The position numbers and the translations under genes were made by a program. The notes below the pieces were generated by a model that was not told the DNA's origin, ran no database searches, and saw only the letters and a list, made by a program, of their open reading frames with translations. A stretch of DNA of 46,157 nt from a virus, in the IMG/VR virus record IMGVR_UViG_3300030430_002004, positions 1 through 46,157 of that record; one strand, written 5' to 3'. Below are positions 14,228 to 23,800 of this stretch, piece after piece (the first letter of the stretch is position 1; every line of letters starts with the position of its first letter).

Positions 14228-16395
14228 TGGCATTAATAGACAATATAAGAAACCTATTTAGAAACGAAGAAAAACAAGAACCTTCTAATATGGTTGGTTA
14301 CTTTGGGGTTGGATCTGGCGATGCTAAAAATTATAAATACCAAGATCTTGCAAAAGAAGGCTACCTAAAAAATGCCATAGTTTATCGTTGTGTAAATGAA
14401 ATAAGTAAGGGCGCAGGTGCAGTTGATTACATGATAAAGAATGATGATACTGTTCTTGAAAGCCACCCCCTTTTAGATCTATTAGATAGACCAAATCCTT
14501 TACAATCCTCAAGCGAGTTTTTCAATAGCTTATTTGGTTTTTTACTGCTAAGCGGAAATGCTTATATTCTAAAAGTAGGATCAGAGGTTGGTGCACCTAG
14601 AGAGTTACATCTACTAAGACCAGACAGAATACAAATTAAAGGTGGCGGAAAGCCAATACCAGACAGATACGAATATGTTGTAAATGGCAGAATACAAAAT
14701 GTCTTTGAGGTAGATCAAGATACAGGTATATCAGAAATAAAACACATTAAGCTTTGGAATCCTTTAGATGATTACTATGGTTGTTCTCCTCTACAAGCCG
14801 CGGCAGAAGAAGTAGATCAACATAACCTTTCTTCTAAGCACAATATAAATCTTTTAAATAATGGGGCTAGACCTAGCGGTGCAGTAATATTTAAACCTAA
14901 AGACGATCAAGGGTTTTCAGTTAATTTATCAGAATCACAAAGACAACAATTACTTACAGATCTAAATAATAGATTTGTTGGATCAGGTAATGCAGGCAGA
15001 CCAATGCTTTTAGAAGGCGACTTTGATTGGAAAGAAATGGGTTTAAGTCCTAAAGATATGGACTTTATTAACTTAAAACACATGAGCGCAACTGATATCG
15101 CACTTTGTTTTGGAGTACCAAGTCAATTAGTAGGTGTACCAGATAGTCAAACATATTCTAATATTGCAGAGGCAAGACTTGCTCTGTACGAAGAAACCAT
15201 TATTCCACACTTAAAATTAATCCAATCTGATCTTAACGAATGGCTTGTTCCTATGTTTTCGGAAGAACTAGAGTTTTGCTACGACATAGACGGAATACCT
15301 GCACTAGCAGAAAGAAAAAGGAAAACCTACGAAAATATAACAAGCGCAGTTAATACAGGGATTATGACAAGGAACGAGGCAAGAGAAATAATAGGTCTTA
15401 GTCCAGTAGAGGGTGGAGATGATTTATATATAAATGCCGCACTTATGCCTATTGGTTCTGCACAAGTAGAAGAACCAGAAAATCCAATTGCAGAAGAAGA
15501 TGAAAAAGAATATGAAGAAGATTTTTTAGATGATCTAGATCTAACAGAATCAAAGGACGAATTAACAAATTTTCCTAAAGCAGGAGAAAACAAGAAGATC
15601 TCTTTAAGAAATTCACAGTATCCCCAATTTGACTATGGTTTTGCCAAAGATGTGAAAAGTTCTTCGGTAGGTAAGGAAATATGGAAAACAGGTGGCAATA
15701 TAAGAGGTAATGAAGCTTATATGCTTTGGGGTAGAGCCAGAGAAGGTTCTGAATCTCCTGCAGTTCTAAAATGGATAAAAGAAAGAGAAGCTTGGGCGGC
15801 AAGACACTTTAGAGATGGACAAAAGTTTAAGGACGGAAAGACAGAACCAAACCTATCAAATGTTGCAGGAGTAGTAGCACAAATGAAATGGGGTGTTATA
15901 GGTACTCTAGGCCAACAAGGTATGAAAGATGTAATCTTAGAATTAGATAAAAAGCTTAGAGGTAAAAAAGATCCAGAAGGAAAAGATATTGCAATAGAAG
16001 ATACTTTTATCCTAGAAACAGATACACACGAAGGCGAAGTAGAAGATACTAAAGAACTTTCTGCTAGAGTTAAAGAAGCTTTAAAAAAGAAAGTAGATGA
16101 GCATAATGAGAAATATGGAGATAATCCTAAAAAGAAAACTAACCTAAGAACGCTCTCTGCTGTTTTTCGTAGAGGTGTAGGCGCATACAATACTAATCCT
16201 AGCTCGGTAAGACCAGGTGTAAGAAGGCAAGGTGGCGCTGACCGTTGGGCATACGCTCGCGTAAACAGTTACCTTTTTGCTTTAAGAACAGGACGACATC
16301 AAGGTGGAAAGCACGATACTGATTTATTCCCAGACGGACACCCTTTAAAAGCTAAAGGACCAACAGATTCACAGGGCAGACCTAAGAAAAAATGA
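14227..16395 (+). CDS. portal protein with C-terminal extra domain
   Basis: A 722-residue protein. Residues 1-400 are an HK97-type portal (KNAIVYRCVNEISKGAG; LLLSGNAYILKVG; IKHIKLWNPLDDYYGCSPLQAA; FGVPSQLVGVPDSQTYSN; NEWLVPMFSEEL), which makes the dodecameric DNA gate of the capsid. An acidic linker (EEDEKEYEEDFLDDLDLTE) leads to about 230 further residues: KWGVIGTLGQQGMKDVI and, at the end, a Gly/Arg-rich block (GGADRWAYARVNSYLFALRTGR, GGKHDTDLFPDGHP). Standard portals of this type are about 400-450 residues, so this is a fusion or extension. The extra domain's function is unknown to me; similar blocks occur in marine phage structural genes. Confidence 0.9.
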   Translation: MALIDNIRNLFRNEEKQEPSNMVGYFGVGSGDAKNYKYQDLAKEGYLKNAIVYRCVNEISKGAGAVDYMIKNDDTVLESHPLLDLLDRPNPLQSSSEFFNSLFGFLLLSGNAYILKVGSEVGAPRELHLLRPDRIQIKGGGKPIPDRYEYVVNGRIQNVFEVDQDTGISEIKHIKLWNPLDDYYGCSPLQAAAEEVDQHNLSSKHNINLLNNGARPSGAVIFKPKDDQGFSVNLSESQRQQLLTDLNNRFVGSGNAGRPMLLEGDFDWKEMGLSPKDMDFINLKHMSATDIALCFGVPSQLVGVPDSQTYSNIAEARLALYEETIIPHLKLIQSDLNEWLVPMFSEELEFCYDIDGIPALAERKRKTYENITSAVNTGIMTRNEAREIIGLSPVEGGDDLYINAALMPIGSAQVEEPENPIAEEDEKEYEEDFLDDLDLTESKDELTNFPKAGENKKISLRNSQYPQFDYGFAKDVKSSSVGKEIWKTGGNIRGNEAYMLWGRAREGSESPAVLKWIKEREAWAARHFRDGQKFKDGKTEPNLSNVAGVVAQMKWGVIGTLGQQGMKDVILELDKKLRGKKDPEGKDIAIEDTFILETDTHEGEVEDTKELSARVKEALKKKVDEHNEKYGDNPKKKTNLRTLSAVFRRGVGAYNTNPSSVRPGVRRQGGADRWAYARVNSYLFALRTGRHQGGKHDTDLFPDGHPLKAKGPTDSQGRPKKK

Positions 16396-17219
16396 ATCTT
16401 ATGATGCAACTTAAAAAGTTGTACTCTTTTAGAAGGGGCAGGGTATCAGTCGCACAAGAAATCAGAAGACAGACTGCATTTAGAAAAAACTTTGAGAGAG
16501 AACTACAAAGAAAAGTAAATACAGCTTTTCGTAGGTTTACAAGATCTTCTATGTTCTTATACCAAGAAACAGGTATCTACGAACCACAGGTTGCAAGAGA
16601 TAGACTTAACGAAGAACTATTCCCAGTTATGCTCGCCTTTTATCGCAAAGTATTTCTAGCTATGTATTCTATAAACGAAGAATATTACAACCGAGCATTA
16701 AAAGACGAAGCAGAAGCAGTTGTCTTTGGTAAAAATAAAGATATAGAAGCTTTAGTAAAAGAGTATTTTAAAACTAAGGAATTAATCCTAGCAGGAATAT
16801 CTGCAAGACAAGCTAACTCTATTGCAAAAGAAATAGAAAAGCTTAGATTAGAAGAATTAACTTTGCCTCAGATAGCAAGAGAAGTAACTAAGAAATTTAC
16901 TAGAATACAAAGAAGCAGAGCCGCACTTATTGCAAGAACAGAAACACATAATGCCGCATCGTTCGCAAACCATAAATATCACATGGATATAGGCAACGAC
17001 TTAGGAATAAACCTAAAAAAAAGGTGGTGTGCGGTAAATGACTCAAGAACTAGATCCTTTCATGCAAGTGCAAATGGTCAAACTGTAGATGCTAATAGCG
17101 ATTTTATAGTTAATGGTATGCCTATGGCACATGCAGGAGATAGTAGAGGGGGTGCAAGTAATGTTATCAATTGTAGATGTGTGATACTCTACGTTGATGA
17201 AAATGATATTGTCAGATGA
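16392..17219 (+). CDS. head morphogenesis protein, SPP1 gp7 / MuF family
   Basis: A 275-residue MuF-type minor head protein. The N-terminus is basic and helical. The C-terminal third has the family motif order RSRAALIARTETHNAASFAN, LKKRWCAVNDSRTRSFHA, then GGASNVINCRCVILY with the diagnostic NCRC end. These proteins join the procapsid near the portal and may enter the cell with DNA. It overlaps the portal stop by four bases and precedes the protease gene by 24 bases. A Cys/His arrangement (CAVND, FHAS, NCRC) may bind metal. Confidence 0.88.
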   Translation: MNLMMQLKKLYSFRRGRVSVAQEIRRQTAFRKNFERELQRKVNTAFRRFTRSSMFLYQETGIYEPQVARDRLNEELFPVMLAFYRKVFLAMYSINEEYYNRALKDEAEAVVFGKNKDIEALVKEYFKTKELILAGISARQANSIAKEIEKLRLEELTLPQIAREVTKKFTRIQRSRAALIARTETHNAASFANHKYHMDIGNDLGINLKKRWCAVNDSRTRSFHASANGQTVDANSDFIVNGMPMAHAGDSRGGASNVINCRCVILYVDENDIVR

Positions 17220-17243
17220 CATCTAATGATAATATAATTTGAT

Positions 17244-18332
17244 ATGCCGATACCTAAACCTAAAGCAGGAGAAAGTAGAACGCAATTTATGAGTAGATGT
17301 CTAGGAGATAGCACTATGGTTGATGAATACAACAATGATCAAAGAATGGCTATCTGTGCAACAGCATACGAAGATTCCAAAGGGGATGATGAAAAAGCAA
17401 GGGTACGTAGAGATGTCTATACTACCGAAGAAGAAGCTTTGGAAAGAGCAAGTGAAATAGGTTGCTCTGGAACCCACTCCCACACAGAAGATGGCAGAAC
17501 TGTTTATATGCCATGTGCTTCACACGATGCTTATATAGCTGCAGAAGGCAGAGATGTAAGTGGTTATCACGAAGATGAAGACGATGATAAAAAGAAACCT
17601 AAAAAGAAACCTATGAAAAAAGAGGACTGTTCTTGCGACGAGCTAAAAGATTACGAAACTGTAGTAGAAATAGCTGCAGAACTAAAAATGGGTCACGAGG
17701 ACGACGAGAAGGAAGAAGGTGTATTTGAAGGCTATGGTTCTGTTTTTAATAATACTGACCTTGGAAATGATGTTATTAAGAAAGGTGCATTCCAAAAGAG
17801 TCTTAGAAAGAAAGGACCAAAAGGAATCAAGATGTTATATCAACACAAATCTGATATGCCTATCGGAGTATTTGAGAAGATCTCTGAGGACGAGAAAGGT
17901 CTGTACGTAAAAGGTAAATTAGCCTTACAAACACAAGCAGGCAGAGAGGCATACGAACTAATGAAAATGGGTGCTCTATCTGGTCTATCCATAGGTTTCA
18001 GAACCAACGAAAAAGGTTATCACTATGACAAGCGTACACGCAAAAGGATCATAGAAGATGTAGAATTAATGGAAGTATCTTTAGTAACTTTTCCAATGAA
18101 CCCGAGGGCGCAAGTGGATATGGTTAAATCTGAGGATATTACTATTAGGGAATGGGAAAACGGAATGCGAGATGCTTTCAATCTTTCTCGTTCAGACGCA
18201 AAGGTAGCGGCAAAAGCCGTACACCATGTATTTGAAGAAAGGAAATCTAACGAGATGTTAGACGGAGATTCTAACGATGCAGAATTGGTAGAAGCCATAA
18301 GAAACTTAACGCAAACCTTAAAATCAATCTAG
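17244..18332 (+). CDS. prohead protease with N-terminal extra domain
   Basis: A 362-residue protein. About 145 residues at the N-terminus contain two small modules (GESRTQFMSRCLGDSTMVDE with DQRMAICATAYED; EIGCSGTHSHTEDGRTVYMPCASHDAY). The protease domain (about 150-300) is an HK97-type U35/S78 fold: GYGSVFNNTDLGNDVIKKGAF, MLYQHKSDMPIGVF (catalytic His), GALSGLSIGF (catalytic Ser) and EVSLVTFPMNPRA. It processes the capsid protein and itself during maturation. The capsid gene follows after 11 bases. The extra N-terminal domains make it larger than classical prohead proteases of about 200-230 residues. Confidence 0.92.
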   Translation: MPIPKPKAGESRTQFMSRCLGDSTMVDEYNNDQRMAICATAYEDSKGDDEKARVRRDVYTTEEEALERASEIGCSGTHSHTEDGRTVYMPCASHDAYIAAEGRDVSGYHEDEDDDKKKPKKKPMKKEDCSCDELKDYETVVEIAAELKMGHEDDEKEEGVFEGYGSVFNNTDLGNDVIKKGAFQKSLRKKGPKGIKMLYQHKSDMPIGVFEKISEDEKGLYVKGKLALQTQAGREAYELMKMGALSGLSIGFRTNEKGYHYDKRTRKRIIEDVELMEVSLVTFPMNPRAQVDMVKSEDITIREWENGMRDAFNLSRSDAKVAAKAVHHVFEERKSNEMLDGDSNDAELVEAIRNLTQTLKSI

Positions 18333-18343
18333 CGAGGTAAAAA

Positions 18344-19561
18344 ATGGTAGATGAAGTTAAAGAGGTAGTGACGGAAATCGCAACTGCTTTTGAAGAATTT
18401 AAAAAAGCAAACGACGAGAAGTTAGACTATCTTGAAAAAGGGTTGAGTGTTCCAGTTGAGTTGAACGACAAGATAGAAAACATTGAAGAAAAAATGAATT
18501 CGCTTGAAGATATTAACCAACAGATTGCTCAACAAAAAGCGCAAAATGACTCTGTTAATGAGAAGTTAGAAAATCTAGAAACAGTCTTAAAAAGACCTTC
18601 TAGCGGTTTTGACACAAAACAAATTGACGAGCATACAAACGCTTTTGAGGCGTACTGCAGAAAAGGCATAGAAGGCTTAACTGATGTTGAGAAGAAAGCT
18701 TTAACTGTAAGTAATGATACAACTGGTGGATATCTTGCACCCCCAGAGTATTTAAGAGAGTTACTAAAAACTGTAACAGAAATCTCGCCTATCAGATCAA
18801 TTGCAAGAGTTAGAAGCACTGGTCAAAGAAGCGTGCAAGTTCCTAAAAGAACTTCCACTTTTGCTGCACAGTGGGTAGCTGAAACTGGTACTCGTACAGA
18901 GACAACTGGCTATAACGTAGGGCTTGAAGAAATTCCTGCTCACGAATATTACGCTATGGTGGACATCTCTGAGCAAGACCTAGAAGATACTGTCTTTGAC
19001 TTAGAAGCAGAAATGCAGTCTGAGTTTGCTACTCAATTTGCTAAAGCAGAAGGAACAGCATTTGTTTCTGGAGACGCAGTTGGAAAACCAGAAGGGATCT
19101 TAACTAACTCATCTGTTAGTTCTGTAAACTCTGGTTCTGGTACTGCTTTAACAGCAGACGGACTTCTAACTTTGGTACACTCTATTAAGAGTGAATACTC
19201 AAGAAACGGTACTTTTGTTTTCAACAGAACTACTTTAGCAGACATCAGAAAGTTAAAAGACACTGCAGGTCAGTATGTCTTTCAACCTGGCATGATGCTT
19301 ACAGGCGGAGTAACTAATACAATTCTTGGCTACCCATACGTTGAGGCTACTGATATGCCTAGCGTTGCAGGTTCTGCTAAGCCTGTTGTATTTGGAGACT
19401 TTGCACGTGCATACATGATTGTAGACAGAGTACAAATGGCGGTCTTAAGAGATCCTTTCACACAAGCAACTACAGGTAATGTTAGATACATTGCTAGACG
19501 TAGAGTTGGTGGACAAGTGATTCAGCCTGAGGCCATTGTTAAACAAAACATAAGCGCATAA
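18344..19561 (+). CDS. major capsid protein, HK97 fold
   Basis: A 405-residue capsid subunit. The first 100 residues are a charged coiled coil, the delta (scaffold-like) domain expected to be removed by the protease upstream. The mature part begins near residue 100-120 and shows TVSNDTTGGYLAPPEYLREL, VPKRTSTFAAQWVAETGTR, LEAEMQSEFATQFAKAEGTA and GDAVGKPEGILTN, then FGDFARAYMIVDR near the end, all typical of HK97-type major capsids. A good GAGGTAAAAA Shine-Dalgarno region precedes it. It is the first of the highly expressed late genes, and the hairpin at 20051-20082 lies after the following gene. Confidence 0.95.
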   Translation: MVDEVKEVVTEIATAFEEFKKANDEKLDYLEKGLSVPVELNDKIENIEEKMNSLEDINQQIAQQKAQNDSVNEKLENLETVLKRPSSGFDTKQIDEHTNAFEAYCRKGIEGLTDVEKKALTVSNDTTGGYLAPPEYLRELLKTVTEISPIRSIARVRSTGQRSVQVPKRTSTFAAQWVAETGTRTETTGYNVGLEEIPAHEYYAMVDISEQDLEDTVFDLEAEMQSEFATQFAKAEGTAFVSGDAVGKPEGILTNSSVSSVNSGSGTALTADGLLTLVHSIKSEYSRNGTFVFNRTTLADIRKLKDTAGQYVFQPGMMLTGGVTNTILGYPYVEATDMPSVAGSAKPVVFGDFARAYMIVDRVQMAVLRDPFTQATTGNVRYIARRRVGGQVIQPEAIVKQNISA

Positions 19562-19571
19562 GGAGTAATAC

Positions 19572-20036
19572 ATGAAAGATTTAAGTAATAATATTGTTCC
19601 TGTAGTCAGCTTAGCTGCAGCTGTAAGAACTGCCGCGGCTAATGGTACTGGAGTTGATCTTCAAGGTTATGAAAGTGCTACTATCTTAGTGGACGTTGGT
19701 GCAGAAGGAGATACTCTTTCTAGCTCTGTTCACTTTGAAGTATCGCTTGAACACTCTGATGATAACTCTACATTCACTGACGTAGCACAAGCAGACATAA
19801 TAGACGGTACTATTTCAGCAGATGGAATTTTCTTGAAGCTAGACGGTACAACTGGAGGCGACCCTGATACAACAGGTGGAATCTTTAGAGTTGGTTATGT
19901 TGGCGGAAAGCGATATGTAAGAGTTGTTCTTGCGAAAACTGGCACACACTCTAATGGCACACCTCTTGGGGCTATGGTCATTAAAGGACATGCTAGACAT
20001 TCCGAAGATAATGCTTTTACAGCACATAACGCTTAA
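19572..20036 (+). CDS. capsid decoration-like protein
   Basis: A 154-residue beta-rich protein starting 10 bases after the capsid gene with an AGGAG site. The pattern VDLQGYESATILVDVGAEGD, VHFEVSLEHSDDNSTFTDV and GKRYVRVVLAKTGTHSNG resembles small phage head-surface or stabilising proteins encoded after the capsid gene. The decoration role is inferred from order, size and abundance context. It lies before a terminator-like hairpin, so it belongs to the same strong transcript as the capsid. Confidence 0.72.
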   Translation: MKDLSNNIVPVVSLAAAVRTAAANGTGVDLQGYESATILVDVGAEGDTLSSSVHFEVSLEHSDDNSTFTDVAQADIIDGTISADGIFLKLDGTTGGDPDTTGGIFRVGYVGGKRYVRVVLAKTGTHSNGTPLGAMVIKGHARHSEDNAFTAHNA

Positions 20037-20050
20037 TTAAGCACTTGAAG

Positions 20051-20082
20051 GTGGGATAGATCGGTATTTTTCTCTATCCCAC
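20051..20082 (+). terminator. hairpin after the capsid genes
   Basis: A perfect 10-bp stem (GTGGGATAGA at 20051-20060, TCTATCCCAC at 20073-20082) with a 12-base loop, extendable by two pairs, followed by TTTCTATAT. The short T run suggests a partial terminator that lowers transcription after the abundant capsid genes, or an RNA-stabilising 3' hairpin. Confidence 0.7.
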
Positions 20083-20103
20083 TTTCTATATGGAGTAAGA
20101 AAT

Positions 20104-20445
20104 ATGGCAACATATAAAATATTAGTTCCTAAACCTGCATCGGCAAATGAACTAGGAACAGATACAAGGCTTTATAAGCATGACGAAATAGTAAATGCTA
20201 ACGAAGGTTGGTTAGAAAACATAATGCAATCTTTTGTAGAAAATGGGTGGGCTATAGAAGTAAAAGCGGACGATTTATCAGATACAGAAACAACAGAACC
20301 TGTAAGGGCAAGAAATGAAAAAGGTCATTATATTGCAGATGATCCTAGTACCCCTGATGTAAATGAAGCTTATGAAGGTGGTAAAGCACCTAAGAAAACC
20401 ACTAAAAAAACTACAAAGAAAAGTACGAAAAAAAAGACATCTTAG
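20104..20445 (+). CDS. hypothetical protein with Lys/Thr-rich tail
   Basis: A 113-residue protein. The first 60 residues form a compact mixed fold (YKILVPKPASANELG, HDEIVNANEGWLENIMQSF), and the last 16 are almost all Lys, Thr and Ser (KKTTKKTTKKSTKKKTS), histone-tail-like. A basic disordered tail could contact packaged DNA or nucleic acids during head assembly. It sits between the capsid and fibre genes. An AGTAAGAAAT leader is present. Function unknown. Confidence 0.65.
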   Translation: MATYKILVPKPASANELGTDTRLYKHDEIVNANEGWLENIMQSFVENGWAIEVKADDLSDTETTEPVRARNEKGHYIADDPSTPDVNEAYEGGKAPKKTTKKTTKKSTKKKTS

Positions 20446-20475
20446 TGTGATAAGATGAAGTCAGCAGACGCGTAA

Positions 20476-20489
20476 ATGGAAGATTCCAT
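20476..20489. promoter_or_regulatory. 14-base palindrome upstream of the fibre genes
   Basis: ATGGAA-GA-TTCCAT is a perfect inverted repeat in a 76-base gap, followed by an AT-rich stretch ending in TTTTTTT just before the ATG at 20522. It might be a weak terminator (short stem then T run) or a protein-binding site. Too short to decide. Confidence 0.35.
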
Positions 20490-20521
20490 GCTTTTAACAA
20501 AAATTTATTTAGGGTTTTTTT

Positions 20522-20875
20522 ATGGCAGCAGGATTCCACCATTTTATAATAGAGCAAGGCGCAACCTTTGGTAGAACGCTTACGCTTAAAGACTCAAGCG
20601 ATGCCCTAGTCAATCTCACAGGCTACTCAGCCGCAGAAATGGATCTGCGTTACAATGCAGACGATAGTTCTGAAGTTCTTACCTTAACAGTAGGTAATTC
20701 AAGAATAACATTAGGTGGTTCTGCTGGAACTGTAATACTTACGATCTCAGCAACAGATACAGGAAATATGAGCGTAGGCGATGGAGTCTATGACCTAAAG
20801 CTAACTGCAGGCGATGGTACAGTATCAAGAATCTTAGAAGGCACATTTTCAGTAAGAGGTAACGTAAGTAGATAA
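20522..20875 (+). CDS. small beta-sandwich structural protein
   Basis: A 117-residue protein: FHHFIIEQGATFGRTLTLKD, LVNLTGYSAAEMDLRYNADD, LTLTVGNSRITLGGSAGTVILTISATDT and GVYDLKLTAGDGTVSRILEGTFSV. This is the pattern of small immunoglobulin-like or BppU-N-like domains found in phage baseplate or neck proteins. It immediately precedes the giant fibre gene (one-base overlap), so it may anchor the fibre to the virion. The anchoring role is inference. Confidence 0.68.
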   Translation: MAAGFHHFIIEQGATFGRTLTLKDSSDALVNLTGYSAAEMDLRYNADDSSEVLTLTVGNSRITLGGSAGTVILTISATDTGNMSVGDGVYDLKLTAGDGTVSRILEGTFSVRGNVSR

Positions 20876-23800
20876 TGGCTATTAGTAAAATAACAGTCTC
20901 GGATGTAAGTCCAAATAATACGATTACCGTATCTGACAATAATCAGATATCTGTTGTAACTGTAGGCATACAAGGACCAGGTGGCCCAAATGCTATTTTA
21001 GGCAGATCAATCAAAGATGGATTTACTGCAGGATCTTCTGACAATGGCGCAGGTCTTATATACGATCATGCGAATGTAAGGTGGTTATCTACAGTAGATT
21101 CAGATGCTTCTAGTTTAAATTTTAAAATACCAAACCTAACTTTTTTAAGTGGGCAAACAGTTACCTCTATCTTAGACGAAGATAATATGGGTAGTAATAG
21201 TGCGACTGCACTTGCAACTCAACAATCAATTAAAGCTTATGTAGATGCCGAGCTAACTTCTCAAGATCTAGATTTTCAAGGAGATAGTGGGGGTGCTTTA
21301 TCTATAGATCTAGATTCAGAAACACTTGATATTGCAGGTGGTACTGGAATAGATACTTCTGGTTCTGGAAATACACTAACAGTTGCAATTGATAGTACAG
21401 TAACAACTCTTACAGGCACACAAACTTTAACCAATAAAACTCTTACAGCACCAGTTTTAAATAACGTAGATCTTAATGCAGGAGATATTTCTTCAGACAC
21501 TGTTATTAATAAATCTCCCACTATAACACTTGCAGGTGATTTAAGCGGTAGCGTACAACTCTCCAATCTAGGCGATGCCACCTTAACTGCAACAGTCATT
21601 AGTAACAGTGTCGCTTTAGGAACAGATACTACAGGTAATTACGTCCAAGACATAAGTGCAGGAGAAGGAATAGATGTCTCTGGATCTGGAAGTGAGACTG
21701 CCTCTGTAACAATAAGTGCGGAAGATGCAACTGCTTCTAACAAAGGTATAGCTTCGTTTGATTCTACTGATTTTACTGTAAGTTCTGGCGATGTCACTCT
21801 AAATGCGGAAAGAGTACAAGATATCGTAGGGGCAATGGTATCAAGCAATACCGAATCTGGGCTTTCTGTTACTTATCAAGATAGCGATGGTACTTTAGAT
21901 TTTGATGCAGACGATTTCACTATTACGTTAGGGGGAGATCTATCTGGTAGTGCTACTGTAACTAATTTAGCAGATGCGACTCTTACCGCTACTATTGTTG
22001 CTAACTCAGTAGCATTAGGCACAGATACAACTGGAAACTATGTTTCTGAAATATCTGCAGGCGAGGGCATAGATATAAGTGGTAGTGGTTCAGAAACAGC
22101 AACAGTAACCATAACAGCAGAAGATGCTACAAGTAGTAATAAAGGAATAGCTTCGTTTGACTCTACCGACTTTACAGTTTCAAGTGGTGCGGTAACAGTT
22201 AATGCAGAAAGAATACAAGATATTGTAGGCGCAATGGTTGGCTCTAACACAGAGTCAGGAATTACAGTTACTTATGAAGATTCTGATGGAACTCTAGATT
22301 TTAATGTAGCAGATCCAGTAATTACTTTAAGTGGAGACGTAGCGGGTTCCGCCACCATGACAAATCTTGGCGATGTTACGATCTCCACTACCATACAAGC
22401 TAATTCAATTGCACTTGGTACAGACACAACAGGTAACTTTGTTGCTGATCTTACTGCAGGAGAAGGGATAGACGTATCTGGTGGTGGTTCTGAAAATGCA
22501 ACTATTACGGTAAGTGCAGAAGATGCGACTGACTCAAATAAGGGTATCGCAAGTTTTGACAGTACCGATTTTACTGTTACTTCTGGAGACGTAACCCTTA
22601 ATGCAGAGAGAGTACAGGACATAGTAGGTGCTATGGTGTCCTCTAATACAGAAAGTGGCATATCAGTAACATACGAGGACTCAGACGGAACACTTGATTT
22701 TAATGTAGCTGATCCTACACTGACCTTCACAGGCGATGTAACTGGTTCAGGCACTATGACAGATCTTGGCAATACTTCTATTGCTCTTACAGTTGCCGCA
22801 AATAGTGTGGCCCTTGGAACTGATACTACAGGAAATTATGTAGCCACTATAGCAGATGCAGGTAACTCTAGAATTACAGTAGCAAACTCTGGAAGTGAGA
22901 CTGCAGGAGTAACTTTAGATATTGCAGACGATGCTATAGGAACTGATCAAATAGCTAATAATGCAGTAACACTAGGCACACAATCTACAGGTAACTATGT
23001 TGCAACAATAGCAGGAACCACAAACGAGATAGAGGTATCTGGATCAGGAAGCGAGACTGCGGCAGTAACTATTGGTCTGCCTGATGATGTAACTATCGGC
23101 GGTGCTTTAACAGTAACAGGTAACTTAACTGTTAACGGTACAACGACTACCCTTAATACAGCAACATTAGATGTAGAAGATCTAACTATTAGAGTAGGTA
23201 AAAATGCTACTACTTTATCTGCAACAAATGGCGCAGGAATAGAGTTTGGAGGATCTTCAAGCAAACCTACTATTACTTGGAATAGTAGCGATGGCAGATT
23301 AGTTTCTAATAAAATCTTTGCCGCAACCTCTTTTGTAGGAGATGTTGCAGGAAACGCTACGACAGCTACAACACTAGAAACTGCAAGAACCATACATGGT
23401 GTATCTTTTGATGGTTCTGCCAATATAGATCTTAGCGAGGTTGTCCAAGATACCGTTGGGGCTATGTTTAGCTCTAATACAGAAACAGGCATAACAGCTA
23501 CTTACCAAGACTCTGATGGTACTTTAGATCTTGTTATTGGCACAGGAGATATAACTAATGCAATGCTTGCAGGTTCTATCGCAAATTCTAAGTTAGCTAA
23601 TTCTTCTATAACTGTATCTGATGGATCTAATTCTACTGCTACTGCATTAGGTAGCACTATTACTTTTTCTGGAACTGCAAATGAAGTAGAAGTAGCAGAA
23701 AGTTCAGGAACAATTACAGTTGGCCTTCCTAGCAGTGTAGATATAACAACCGATCTAAGTGTTAGTAACGTAGATATTGCAACAGGCTCTATAGTTCTTA

